Shown: positions 34,585 through 44,040, counted from the first letter of the stretch. The stretch: 64,000 nt of DNA from Flavobacteriaceae bacterium UBA3611 (GCA_002375495.1 DFLU01000009.1:158676-222675), one strand, 5' to 3'. Notes: a model not told the origin generated them from the sequence alone. Program-made: numbers and translations.

Positions 34585-34672
34585 ACCTACTCACCGAGTA
34601 CGGTGAACCACTCCCATTTTCTGCAAACCACTCATCTAATCTGTGTAAACCGCTGTTTTTGAAATAGTTTTG
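34585..34672 (+). promoter_or_regulatory. Promoter with ~21-bp-spaced direct repeats, candidate LytTR operator
   Basis: AACCACTC at 34606 and 34626 and AACCGCTG at 34648, with a poorer ACCTACTC at 34585, are spaced 21, 20 and 22 bases. A perfect TAGTTTTG -7 element lies at 34665-34672, with TGTG at 34642-34645 as a possible -33. LytTR sites are known as 9-bp repeats with a 12-13-bp spacer, giving this same period. The first gene downstream starts 19 bases after the -7 element. Confidence 0.6.
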
Positions 34673-34691
34673 AGATATAAATCAAGAAATT

Positions 34692-35012
34692 ATGTCAAGC
34701 AAAAAAGTTTCCTCGTATCAATTACTCTACATCGAAGGGGTGAACCAAAAAGCGTATATCAGCTGTTGGGACCAAGGTAAATTTCAAGGGTATATCGATT
34801 TTTATGAACTAGACAAACTCCCATCTCCTGGGATAAACAGCAATGGAAGTCTTCATCTGGCCTATCCGATAGATCGCTTAGACGGTATTGTTCAAACCCT
34901 GAGGGAAGAGAGTCCCATCTATATTCAGGTCGCTGAAGTAGGCTCTTTTACCATATGTAGAATTCTTACTTCCAATGAAGCTGTAGGCGAACAAGAAGGT
35001 CTAGCTTCATAA
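34692..35012 (+). CDS. Small protein of unknown function, tandem paralogue A
   Basis: 106 residues without a signal peptide or membrane segment. It shares with the next gene the pattern Y-x3-I-x2-G...A-x-ISC-x3-G-x2-G-x-I-x-F...INSNGSLxL...D-x4-I-x4-REExPxYIxV, CR-x2-T-x-xExVGExEG. It looks like a small beta-sandwich or barrel. I do not recognise the family. Both copies stand between a LytTR regulator and a surface repeat protein and follow the candidate LytTR operator, so they are likely regulated with it. Confidence 0.75.
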   Translation: MSSKKVSSYQLLYIEGVNQKAYISCWDQGKFQGYIDFYELDKLPSPGINSNGSLHLAYPIDRLDGIVQTLREESPIYIQVAEVGSFTICRILTSNEAVGEQEGLAS

Positions 35013-35054
35013 GTCATTTCTTAATCTAAGTAATTAATCTCAAAACTTTCAATA

Positions 35055-35363
35055 ATGCCAAGAAAACAATTTGATTCGTACAGAATAAATATTACCCACG
35101 GAACCTGGGCAGTCGCTAACATCTCATGCTATAAAAATGGTGTGTACCAGGGCACGATTTACTTTGTATCTGGTGCCGTAAATGAGCCTACTATCAATTC
35201 AAATGGTTCCTTGTCACTATACTTCAGCTTCGACAAATTTGAAAGTATCTATACGGTCTGCCGCGAAGAGCGTCCAGTATACATTGAAATCTGGGGTGCT
35301 TCAGATAAATACTGTAGAGTGACAACAGATTCAGAACCAGTAGGTGAAGAAGAAGGAAATTAA
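35055..35363 (+). CDS. Small protein of unknown function, tandem paralogue B
   Basis: 102 residues, the second copy of the family above. It keeps ANISCYKNGVYQGTIYF, INSNGSLSLYF, CREERPVYIEIW and the acidic end EPVGEEEG. Identity to copy A is moderate, so the duplication is old. It is 42 bases after copy A and 20 bases before the repeat-protein gene, consistent with one transcript. Confidence 0.75.
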   Translation: MPRKQFDSYRINITHGTWAVANISCYKNGVYQGTIYFVSGAVNEPTINSNGSLSLYFSFDKFESIYTVCREERPVYIEIWGASDKYCRVTTDSEPVGEEEGN

Positions 35364-35383
35364 TTGTTATAAAATCTTGATGT

Positions 35384-37465
35384 ATGAAACGCATTACCTC
35401 ACTACTTGTTATTAGTATGTTGTTACCTTTTTTTGCCCTTTGTCAGGTGGGTATTGGTACCCTAACACCCAATGCCCAGCTAGACATTCAGGCGAGCAAC
35501 CCCGCAGCACCATTGCCTACAGATGGAATATTAATCCCAAAGGTAGATGAGTTCCCGGCAACCAACCCAACGGCGGCTCAAGATGGTATGTTGTTGTTCG
35601 CTACTGGTGATGGTAGTGTGTCTAAAGGATTTTATTATTGGAATGATAATTTAGCTAATTGGGCGATTGTTGCCGGAGCAAAAAGTATCAATGAATTAAC
35701 AGATGGAAGCGCTTTAGGAGAATCGGTGTTTCTAGGATTGGATGCTGGAATGGTGGATGATGGTACAACAAACCGAAACATTGGTATCGGAAATAACAGT
35801 CTTAGTTCAAACGTAGATGGAGCTGCTAATGTTGCTATTGGTTTTGAGTCTATGTTGAATAATGTGGATGGTAATTTTAATACAGCCTTGGGGTATTTTG
35901 CTTTACGAAGCAATGTAGTTGGAAATGGTAATGTGAGCGTCGGTTTAAGTTCGGGGTTTAATTTGATAGGGGGAAATAATAATACTTTTTTAGGGTTTAG
36001 GGCGGGGTCTGGTGCGTCAGCATTCTCAATGGAAGGAAGTGTCTTTTTAGGCAGTCTTGCGGGGTCTTTCGAAACAACTAGTAACAGATTGTACATTGAG
36101 AACTCTGGTACTACTAACCCCTTGATTTACGGAGAATTTGACAACGATATTCTGCGCGCTAACGGTACTTTTCAAATTGGAAATCCCTCAGGGACGGGAT
36201 ATGCATTTCCAAGTGTTGACGGTACAACAAATCAAGTATTAAAAACTGATGGAGCAGGAAGTGTAGATTGGGTGAATGTGACCTCGTTTGGTGCTGAAGA
36301 AATTGATGACCTCATAGATGGGAAAACTGATACAAATAATACCTCTGTTTTCCTAGGAGTCAATGCGGGAATAAATGATGATGATACTAGTAATTATAAT
36401 ATAGGTATTGGCCCAGGAACTCTACAAGCCAATATAGACGGTACTTATAATATTGCTATTGGAGAAAATGCTATTTCTTTAAGCTCTACTGGATATGAAA
36501 ATATCGGAATAGGTACTCTTGCATTGAGAAATAATTCAGGCAACTATAATGTGTCAATAGGAGGAACTAGTATGCTATTTAATACGATAGGTGAAAACAA
36601 TGTTGCCTTAGGAATAAGAGCCTTATATGGAAATAATGGTTCAAATAATGTGGCTGTAGGATGGAGAGCAGGTCATACTAGTGGTTCGGGCAGCAATAAT
36701 ATTTTTATAGGATCAGAATCTGGATATAATGAAGTAGGAAGTAATAAGCTCTATATTGAAAATACGAGTGCAAACGAAGATAATGCGCTGATTTATGGTG
36801 AATTTGACACTAATTTTCTGAGAGTGAACGGAGATTTTGAGGTGAATAATTCCGCAGCTGCATCTGTGAAAGTGTTAACTGGAAACGCAAATATTTCTGC
36901 ATTTAAATTATTTGAAGCGGGCGATTTTGGCTATGAATTTGAGTACAACGGAAATACCGACAAACTGCATCTTTGGTCGCGAACTTTCGCTGGAAACGAA
37001 GGGATTCGAATGACGTGGCTCAAAAATGGGAATGTGGGCATTGGTACTACAAATCCGGGATACGCGCTCGATGTTACTGGCGATATAAACACCACAGGGA
37101 ACATTCGTCAATCTGGGGGTGCCTATAGTTTTCCCGATTATGTGTTTGAATCGTACTTTGACGGAACGTCAACGTTCAACCCGAAATATAAATTGCAGTC
37201 GCTTTCCGAAGTAGAAATTTTTCTAAAGGAAAACAAACATCTGCCAGGCGTACAGAGTCGGGCAGATGTTGCGATTAACGGGTGGAATGTTTCCGAAAAC
37301 GTGCGTAGCAACCTCGAGAAAATTGAAGAACTTTATTTATACAGCATAGAGGCAGATGTCAAAATTAAGCAACTTTCCCAAGAAAATAGAGAGTTAAAAA
37401 AACAACTCGATGCGCAACAAAAAGACCTCAAATTGATCAAAGATAAACTAGGTCTTATGAATTGA
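35384..37465 (+). CDS. Secreted repeat protein, duplicated 17-residue-type head, DYVFE/HLPGV C-terminus
   Basis: 693 residues with a signal peptide (ends FFALCQ). The N-terminal module VGIGTLTPNAQLDIQASNP is close to the first repeat protein. The head cassette occurs twice: residues ~114-256 and ~320-478. Each copy starts SVFLGxxAG and ends YIEN...LIYGEFD...LRxNG, with a few NxxGxxNxAxG repeats inside. The C-terminus is not S74. It reads FPDYVFESYFDGTS, then LKENKHLPGVQS, then a coiled coil, as in the fourth repeat protein. It is likely a fibrous surface or periplasmic trimer, by analogy. It is the last gene of the putative LytTR-controlled transcript. Confidence 0.8.
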   Translation: MKRITSLLVISMLLPFFALCQVGIGTLTPNAQLDIQASNPAAPLPTDGILIPKVDEFPATNPTAAQDGMLLFATGDGSVSKGFYYWNDNLANWAIVAGAKSINELTDGSALGESVFLGLDAGMVDDGTTNRNIGIGNNSLSSNVDGAANVAIGFESMLNNVDGNFNTALGYFALRSNVVGNGNVSVGLSSGFNLIGGNNNTFLGFRAGSGASAFSMEGSVFLGSLAGSFETTSNRLYIENSGTTNPLIYGEFDNDILRANGTFQIGNPSGTGYAFPSVDGTTNQVLKTDGAGSVDWVNVTSFGAEEIDDLIDGKTDTNNTSVFLGVNAGINDDDTSNYNIGIGPGTLQANIDGTYNIAIGENAISLSSTGYENIGIGTLALRNNSGNYNVSIGGTSMLFNTIGENNVALGIRALYGNNGSNNVAVGWRAGHTSGSGSNNIFIGSESGYNEVGSNKLYIENTSANEDNALIYGEFDTNFLRVNGDFEVNNSAAASVKVLTGNANISAFKLFEAGDFGYEFEYNGNTDKLHLWSRTFAGNEGIRMTWLKNGNVGIGTTNPGYALDVTGDINTTGNIRQSGGAYSFPDYVFESYFDGTSTFNPKYKLQSLSEVEIFLKENKHLPGVQSRADVAINGWNVSENVRSNLEKIEELYLYSIEADVKIKQLSQENRELKKQLDAQQKDLKLIKDKLGLMN

Positions 37466-37591
37466 CGAGATGTAATAACAACAGAATATAAACTACAAAT
37501 TGCGTATTTCTTCTTTCGCACTACGGAAAATTTAATTACATTGCAATCGCCTCATAACTACGCACTTAATCTTCTTTTCATAATTTAATTC

Positions 37592-40348
37592 ATGATGAGA
37601 AAGATTTTAGTTTTTTTAGGAATATTGGCCAATTCTGGTCTTTTCGCGCAAGTAGGTATCGGCACTGTTACTCCTGAACCTTCTTCCCAATTAGATATTT
37701 CGGCAACAAATAAAGGAGTATTGGTTCCTAGGATATCCCTGGATAATGTAGCAAATACTATGATCGATGGTGCAAATACTGCTGCCACTGGGTTGCTTAT
37801 TTACAATACAAATGCTGTTACCGTAGGCGGGAGTGGTACTGGATATTACTATTTTAATGGCAGTGTTTGGGAACGGCTCACCACTTCTTCCAACTCAAGT
37901 GCAGATGCAGATTGGTTTGAAGTAGGAACAACGACTCCGCCAGATGCTATTACCGATGAAATATATACACAAGGAAACGTGGCCATAGGTAAAACAACGG
38001 CAGATTATCCTTTGGATATTGAAAGCGACATATCTGAGCGAGGTGTAAATCTTCAACTAATGGGAACCGACGGAGCAGAACGTAGGGGAGTTTATACTAC
38101 CATCACTAACTCAGGTAATGGTTTTCACTTTGGAACATATAACTTACTTTCTGGAGTAGGAAGTGGAGCGCATAACGGCATTTACAATTTACTATCAGGC
38201 GCTGGTACTGGAGATATGCGCGGTACCTATAATTATGTCAATAATTCTGGAAATGGAGAACATTTTGGGGTGCTTAATACCTTGTTAGGGTCGGGTTCTG
38301 GTGTGCATCAAGGTATAAACAATCTGATTTTTGGTTCAGGAACTGGAACCCACTACGGGGTACTTAATGAACTGTCAAGCTCTGGCAGTGGTTTTCACTA
38401 TGGTGTTGAAAATAGATTGTCTGGGGCCGGGACGGGACCACAATATGGCATTTTTAATCGCTTATCAAATACGGGCGATAATGTTCACTATGGTATATAT
38501 AATGAGCTTACTGGTAACGGTAGTGGATTACATTACGGTATGCGAAATATAATGAACGGAACGGGTACGGGTATACAGAACGGACTCGCCAATAGTATTT
38601 CAAGCAGTAATGATGCGAATCAAATTGGAGTCTCTTCTGCAATGTTTGGTAGTGGCGATGGAGATTATTTTGCAATTAATAATTCTATTTCAAATTCAGG
38701 AAATGGTGATCACTACGGAGTGCGTTCGAGTTTGTCAGGATCTGGGACAGGCCAAAAACTTGGAATAGAAAACCAATTAACCGGGAGCGGGGGTGGAGTG
38801 CAGTATGCTGTTAAAAATGATATCACAAATTCTGGCAACGGAATTCATTATGGAATGTTTGCAGAGCTCTCAGGAAGTGGTTCAGGCCAACATTATGGTA
38901 CCTATTCCGAATTGTCGGGTACTGGAACTGGGTTTCAGTATGGTGCATATCATTTAATTGGCAATAGTGGCGATGCCAACCACTTCGGTGTATTTAATAG
39001 TTTGTTTGGAACAGGAACCGGCATTCATTATGGTATGGTAAATACCATTGGCGGTACGGGTAGCGGAGCACAAGTTGGTACGATAACTCTAATTAATAAT
39101 TCAGGAAATGGCGATCACAGAGGATTTTCGAGTCAGTTGTCTGGTAATGGCTCAGGAGATAAGACGGGTGTAGATATTATTGTAAATGCATCTGCTGGAG
39201 GGACGCACTACGGTATCCGCTCGGAAGTTACCAAGGTAGGAAGCTTTGCAGGGTACTTTAGAGGAGCTGTTGCAATTGGAACTAACGCTGTTAATACATA
39301 TACATTACCCGCATCAAGGGGTGCGGCAAATCAAGTTATTCAAACCGATGGTTCCGGAAACTTATCATGGGTAGATACCGATAGTTTTGTACCCGTACTC
39401 GGTGCCAGAAATGGACTCAATTTAAATGGAACCGATATTGAACTAGGAGGAACGTTATCACAAGATACGAGCATCCTTTTGGGGGCATCAGACCTGAGAT
39501 TTAATCTCGGTGCTTCTGGAAACTTTATAATTGAAGATACTGGTTTCGATATATTTGAAATAGACAATGCAGGCAATACAAACGTGGGAACAGATATGAT
39601 TTGGCGTGACGGTACTACCACGGCGACTGTCTTAGCAGCTATTTTTGATGATGGGAATGATGGACGATTTTATGTTGCTGAAAATGGAGCTATTTCGGTA
39701 GATCTGGATGCGAACACTCAATTTGTTTTCAATGAACAAGGTTTAGATAGAAATTTCCGTGTTGAAAGTGATGGTCAAACCGACATGTTTTTTGTAGATG
39801 CTGGAACCGATAGAATTGGCGTAAGAGAAGGAAGTCCGCTGGTAGATATTCATCTAAAACAGTCAACTTTAGGTTCGGGTACTTCGGGAGGGATGGCGTT
39901 TGAAAGCTCAACGAGTACCGACATTTGGAAGATTTACCATTCGGGAATTCATTTTTCTTTTGCTGAAAATGGAGTTAGACGCGCTTATGTTGAAGGGGCC
40001 ACAGGTAATTATGTTATTACATCAGACAGAAGACTTAAAAAAAACATTGAGTCGTTACCGAATGTTGCCAATAAGCTTCACGATATCAACCTTTATCGAT
40101 ATCATTATATTAGTCAGCATAATTCTGAAAAAAAAGTGTTGGGTGCTATGGCACAAGAGGTACAGTCTCATTTTCCTGAGATCGTATCAACAGATGAACA
40201 TGGAAATTTAGGAATTAGTTATGATGGATTATCGGTTATAGCAATCAAAGCCATTAAAGAACAACAGGCTGTAATTGAAACTCAGCAAAGTGAAATTGAC
40301 GCGCTTAAAAAAGAAATTAAATCTATAAAAGCCCTGCTAAAACAATAA
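37592..40348 (+). CDS. Secreted repeat protein with 15-residue GSGxHYG repeats and S74 chaperone
   Basis: 918 residues with a signal peptide (ends NSGLFAQ). The N-terminal module VGIGTVTPEPSSQLDIS leads to a GYYYFNGSVWERL segment. About 26 tandem 15-residue repeats, consensus LSGxGxGxHYGxxNx, span residues ~156-545. Every third unit tends to be of an N type (IxNSGNG), giving a 45-residue super-period. After a spacer region comes a peptidase-S74 domain at Ser811-Asp812 (SDRRLKKNIESLPN, MAQEVQSHFPEIV) and a coiled coil. It shares repeats with the fourth repeat protein but its C-terminal type with the first. It lies 126 bases after the second repeat-protein gene. Confidence 0.82.
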   Translation: MMRKILVFLGILANSGLFAQVGIGTVTPEPSSQLDISATNKGVLVPRISLDNVANTMIDGANTAATGLLIYNTNAVTVGGSGTGYYYFNGSVWERLTTSSNSSADADWFEVGTTTPPDAITDEIYTQGNVAIGKTTADYPLDIESDISERGVNLQLMGTDGAERRGVYTTITNSGNGFHFGTYNLLSGVGSGAHNGIYNLLSGAGTGDMRGTYNYVNNSGNGEHFGVLNTLLGSGSGVHQGINNLIFGSGTGTHYGVLNELSSSGSGFHYGVENRLSGAGTGPQYGIFNRLSNTGDNVHYGIYNELTGNGSGLHYGMRNIMNGTGTGIQNGLANSISSSNDANQIGVSSAMFGSGDGDYFAINNSISNSGNGDHYGVRSSLSGSGTGQKLGIENQLTGSGGGVQYAVKNDITNSGNGIHYGMFAELSGSGSGQHYGTYSELSGTGTGFQYGAYHLIGNSGDANHFGVFNSLFGTGTGIHYGMVNTIGGTGSGAQVGTITLINNSGNGDHRGFSSQLSGNGSGDKTGVDIIVNASAGGTHYGIRSEVTKVGSFAGYFRGAVAIGTNAVNTYTLPASRGAANQVIQTDGSGNLSWVDTDSFVPVLGARNGLNLNGTDIELGGTLSQDTSILLGASDLRFNLGASGNFIIEDTGFDIFEIDNAGNTNVGTDMIWRDGTTTATVLAAIFDDGNDGRFYVAENGAISVDLDANTQFVFNEQGLDRNFRVESDGQTDMFFVDAGTDRIGVREGSPLVDIHLKQSTLGSGTSGGMAFESSTSTDIWKIYHSGIHFSFAENGVRRAYVEGATGNYVITSDRRLKKNIESLPNVANKLHDINLYRYHYISQHNSEKKVLGAMAQEVQSHFPEIVSTDEHGNLGISYDGLSVIAIKAIKEQQAVIETQQSEIDALKKEIKSIKALLKQ

Positions 40349-40352
40349 TAAT

Positions 40353-41561
40353 CTACAAAACTCCCACTTCAACCATACATTGTCGCATCATTTTATAGGT
40401 ACGCTCAATATCGGCATCCAATCCTATGGAGAATCGAATCAGTCCATCTGTCAGTCCCATTTCCTTTTGTTCGTCTTCGGGTATTTCCGAAGAGGTTGAG
40501 GTACCAGGGGCGCTGAACAATGTTTTATAAAACCCGAGACTTACAGCTAAATATCCCAAATTTCGTTCTTGCATCAATTCCATTAACTCATTGGCCTTAT
40601 CTAAAGATCCTACGTCAACAGTGAGCATACCGCCAAAACCATACTGTTCGTTCATTTGGCGCTTCATCAATTCGTGCCCAGGATGACTCTTAAGTCCGGG
40701 ATATACAGTTCGCAAACCGTCAGCTTCAAATTTTTCTGCCAAAAATTGGGCATTCTTACTGTGTTGTTGCATCCTGATATGTAGCGTCCGTAAATTTTTC
40801 AGAATAGAAGCAGCACGCAGACTATCCATAGCAGCGCCCAGTAACATACAGGCTCCGTCATTCACATTTCGTAGGGTGTCTATCAATTCTTGGGTCCCAC
40901 ATACAACACCTCCCATGGTGTCACTGCTTCCGTTAATAAATTTGGTTAAACTGTGCATCACCACATCGGCTCCCAACTTTGCGGGCGACATCGATAATGG
41001 TGAGAAGGTGTTGTCTACCAACAATTGCAGCTTGTGTTTTTTAGCCAATCGTGCCAATCCTTCAATATCGGCTATCTCCAGTAATGGGTTGCTCACACAT
41101 TCGCAAAAAATGATTTTAGTTTCAGGAGTAATGGCAGCTTCAACCACATCTAACTTGGTTATGTCTACAAATGAAGTTTCAATGCCAAGGCGTGGTGTAA
41201 AGTTTTTTAGAAAAGCATAAGTCCCACCGTAAATCGTTCTGCTGGATACAATATGGTCACCAGCCTGACAAAATTGTAAGATCGTGGGGGTTATGGCTCC
41301 CATCCCACTGGCTGCCACATTTGCAGTTTCAGTACCTTCCATGGCCGCTAAGGCTTCTCCCAAATAAAGGTTAGATGGCGTTGAGTGTCTGGAATAGAGG
41401 TAACAACCTTCTGCGTTCCCTTCAAAGGTGTCGAACATGGTTTTGGCAGAAAGGAAGGTGTAGGTAGACGAGTCTGAAATAGATGGATTCACCCCTCCAA
41501 ATTCTCCAAAGTATTGAAGATCCTGAATGCTATTTGCTGGTTTGAAATTTTTAGTTGCCAT
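40353..41561 (-). CDS. Cys/Met-metabolism PLP enzyme, methionine gamma-lyase-like
   Basis: 402 residues of the gamma-family of PLP enzymes. Cofactor lysine K207 is in MHSLTKFINGSSD, the aspartate in LVDNTFSP (D183), and YSRHSTPSNLYLGEALAAMEG supplies the phosphate-binding region of the neighbouring subunit. Relatives are methionine gamma-lyase, cystathionine gamma-lyase and O-acetylhomoserine sulfhydrylases. The divergent Lrp/AsnC gene supports an amino-acid catabolic role, so a gamma-lyase is favoured; the exact substrate cannot be settled here. Its stop lies 4 bases from the convergent repeat-protein stop. Confidence 0.85.
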   Translation of the reverse strand: MATKNFKPANSIQDLQYFGEFGGVNPSISDSSTYTFLSAKTMFDTFEGNAEGCYLYSRHSTPSNLYLGEALAAMEGTETANVAASGMGAITPTILQFCQAGDHIVSSRTIYGGTYAFLKNFTPRLGIETSFVDITKLDVVEAAITPETKIIFCECVSNPLLEIADIEGLARLAKKHKLQLLVDNTFSPLSMSPAKLGADVVMHSLTKFINGSSDTMGGVVCGTQELIDTLRNVNDGACMLLGAAMDSLRAASILKNLRTLHIRMQQHSKNAQFLAEKFEADGLRTVYPGLKSHPGHELMKRQMNEQYGFGGMLTVDVGSLDKANELMELMQERNLGYLAVSLGFYKTLFSAPGTSTSSEIPEDEQKEMGLTDGLIRFSIGLDADIERTYKMMRQCMVEVGVL

Positions 41562-41715
41562 AGAAAGTTATATTTAAATCAAAAGTAGCTAAGTTTAGAA
41601 TGATTGTCAATAGACTGTCCATTGTTCAGTTTATATGTCTCTAAATATATCTGAATTGTGAATAAAAGTCTAAATAGCGTGTGCTTTTCCGTATCTTTCA
41701 GAAAATTTTTCAAAA

Positions 41716-42174
41716 ATGAATTTAGATCGTATAGACACCCAATTGCTGAACTACCTTCAACAAGATGCAAAGCAGACCAATAAGCAACTCTCCCTGAAGC
41801 TGAACCTTTCGGTTACGGCGGTTTACGAACGGATTAAGAAGTTAGAACGTAATGGAATCATTCAACAATATGTTGCATTGCTGGATACAGAGAAGCTAAA
41901 AGTTGGTTTTACGGTATTTTGCCACATCAAACTAGTTAAGCATGCTGAAGCACATATTTCGAAATTTGAAAACGCAGTGTTACAATTACCCGAAGTTTTG
42001 GAGTGCTTTCACGTCAGTGGCGATTATGATTACCTGCTGAAAGTGCTTGTGCGTGATATCAATCATTTTAGAACTTTTATGGTGAATAAGCTTACCCCCA
42101 TCGAGCATATTGGAAGTACCACGAGTTCATTTAGTATCAAAGAGGTGAAAAATACAAAAGCGATTGCATTGTAA
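41716..42174 (+). CDS. Lrp/AsnC-family transcriptional regulator
   Basis: 152 residues. An N-terminal winged HTH (IDTQLLNYLQQDAKQTNKQLS, SVTAVYERIKKLERNGII) is followed by a RAM/AsnC ligand domain (VFCHIKLVKHAEAHISKFEN, VLECFHVSGDYDYLLKVLVRD). It is an amino-acid-responsive regulator, probably controlling the divergent PLP lyase across a 154-bp intergenic region and itself. Such head-to-head pairs of lyase and Lrp regulator are a known arrangement. Confidence 0.92.
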   Translation: MNLDRIDTQLLNYLQQDAKQTNKQLSLKLNLSVTAVYERIKKLERNGIIQQYVALLDTEKLKVGFTVFCHIKLVKHAEAHISKFENAVLQLPEVLECFHVSGDYDYLLKVLVRDINHFRTFMVNKLTPIEHIGSTTSSFSIKEVKNTKAIAL

Positions 42175-42288
42175 GTGATTATAATTCGTTAAGCGCTGTA
42201 ATACATCGGTCTATAGTTTGTAAGATCTGTATTTAAACTAAACTTTTTTGGTACCTTTAAAGAGATTTTGCGTTGTAATTAACATTCC

Positions 42289-43854
42289 ATGAGTTGCAAA
42301 CTACCCACTGTCAATTTTAAAAATTTACTGCGAATTACGTTCCTTGTGCTCGTCACGTTTTCAGTAAGAGGTCAAACTGCAAATGAACAATTAGAGCAGC
42401 TTCTAACCGACTTTATGATTACTGAAAATCCCAGGGAAGGTATAGACAATCTACTTTCTTTCAAGGGGCGTTTAGAACAGGCCAAAGATTCTTTACAAGG
42501 GCATTATTACTTGAATTTAGGAATAGCATACGGACAGGTAAACCATGCCGATTCTTCATTTTGGTATTTAAAAAAGGCTGAAAAAATTGCCCACAATACC
42601 AAATCAGATTTTCTATTAGCGATGGTCAACAATACGCGTGGCTTAGTTTTTATGGGGAAAGCAGAATATGAAGCTTCCTTAAATGCCTTCCAAAAAGTGA
42701 TGAAGTTAGCTGAAGGAAAAGACGCCCCCAAGCTAAATGATGTATTGAGTAAAACCTATGGAAATTTGGGCGGAGTGTACTATCAATTAGGGCAAATAGA
42801 CAAGGCGCTGGAAACCACCAAAAAGAGTTTGGAATTGTCTGAAGTTATTCAAGACACTACAGATATTGCATTGAACCATTTACGATTGGCGATGGTGTAT
42901 AATGACTTAAATCAATTCGATAACGGAATAGACCACTTAAACAAGGCACGAACGTTTTTCAAAGACCTTGAGAATCCTACCATGTTGGTTTATGCCGAAA
43001 GTAATTTGGGAAAGATCTTTTTAAAACAAAAAAAGCTAGACAGTGCATATGCACATTATAAAGAAGCGCATAATTATGCCAAAACCTTAGGAGAACAAGA
43101 AGAACACATCACTACATTGATTGCAATGGCCACCGTAAAACTAGAACAAAAACAATTGGCGAATGCAAAAAATTACGCACAGGCGGCGTTGGTAAGAGCT
43201 ACAGAGAACGGTTATGCCAATAGCGAGCAAAAAGCGTATGATATTCTGTATAAAATTGCTTTAGAAGAAGGAAAGACAGCTGAAGCCTTAGACTACCGAA
43301 ACGCCTCCATAGCGCTTTCAGATTCTTTGGGTAATGTTGAGGTGAAAGCTCGCGTTGCCGATTTGGAAACGAAATATGAAACTGCCAAAAAGGAAAAAGA
43401 AATACAACAGCTTACGTTTAAAAGTGAGTTGAACAGTGCCAAACTTGCAAAGGCAAAAAATGAATTGATAATCATCATTGTGAGCAGTTTGGCTGTGATT
43501 GGAATTCTGATTTTGCTATTTTACACAAGAAATAAGAAAATAAAGGCCGAACGGGAAGCGCAGAGCCTTCAGGTAGAAGCGTTGCAAAAACGTTTTATGG
43601 AACTGCATAGCAGTCCGTCAGAACTTTCCGTAGCATTAAACATGGACGAGTTAAACCATAAACTTCACACCCCGCTTACCGAACGGGAATTCGAAACCTT
43701 TAAGTTATGTGTCTCCGGAAAGACCAATGCCACCATTGCAGAAGAATTGTTTGTTACCGTTAGCACGGTAAAATTTCACCTTCGGAATGCCTATAGTAAA
43801 TTAGGCGTGAATAATAGAAAAGAAGCATTCCAATATGTGCTAGAATCTATTTAA
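42289..43854 (+). CDS. Membrane-anchored TPR protein with LuxR-type HTH
   Basis: 521 residues. The N-terminal signal segment is FLVLVTFSVRGQ. TPR repeats occupy about residues 30-370 (YYLNLGIAYGQVNHADSSFWYLKKAEK type). One membrane helix lies near 395-415 (LIIIIVSSLAVIGILILLF), then a coiled coil and a C-terminal LuxR HTH (LTEREFETFKLCVSGKTNATIAEELFVTVSTVK region). There is no kinase or receiver domain, so the TPR signal would pass directly to a membrane-tethered DNA-binding domain. The next gene is the fourth repeat protein, the probable target (inference). Confidence 0.88.
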   Translation: MSCKLPTVNFKNLLRITFLVLVTFSVRGQTANEQLEQLLTDFMITENPREGIDNLLSFKGRLEQAKDSLQGHYYLNLGIAYGQVNHADSSFWYLKKAEKIAHNTKSDFLLAMVNNTRGLVFMGKAEYEASLNAFQKVMKLAEGKDAPKLNDVLSKTYGNLGGVYYQLGQIDKALETTKKSLELSEVIQDTTDIALNHLRLAMVYNDLNQFDNGIDHLNKARTFFKDLENPTMLVYAESNLGKIFLKQKKLDSAYAHYKEAHNYAKTLGEQEEHITTLIAMATVKLEQKQLANAKNYAQAALVRATENGYANSEQKAYDILYKIALEEGKTAEALDYRNASIALSDSLGNVEVKARVADLETKYETAKKEKEIQQLTFKSELNSAKLAKAKNELIIIIVSSLAVIGILILLFYTRNKKIKAEREAQSLQVEALQKRFMELHSSPSELSVALNMDELNHKLHTPLTEREFETFKLCVSGKTNATIAEELFVTVSTVKFHLRNAYSKLGVNNRKEAFQYVLESI

Positions 43855-43905
43855 TCTACTTTAGAAACCAACAAATCAACGGCAACTTTTTTAATCATTT
43901 TAGTA

Positions 43906-43981
43906 TTTCAGTGGAAATTATAAACAACTGAAAACTAATTATTTAAACTTTATTTTTTAAATCCTAACCCATAAGGTTAGG
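43906..43981. promoter_or_regulatory. Two inverted repeats between the TPR-LuxR gene and the fourth repeat-protein gene
   Basis: TTTCAGT (43906-43912) pairs with ACTGAAA (43927-43933) over a 14-base spacer. CCTAACC (43963-43969) pairs with GGTTAGG (43975-43981) over the 5-base loop CATAA, followed by GTGTTTTAT. The first could be a LuxR-type operator, the second a weak terminator or operator. Neither is conclusive. Confidence 0.35.
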
Positions 43982-44040
43982 GTGTTTTATAAATAAAAGG
44001 AGCAGTTTAGTAATGTCTTAGTTACTTAATTCCAGCACCC

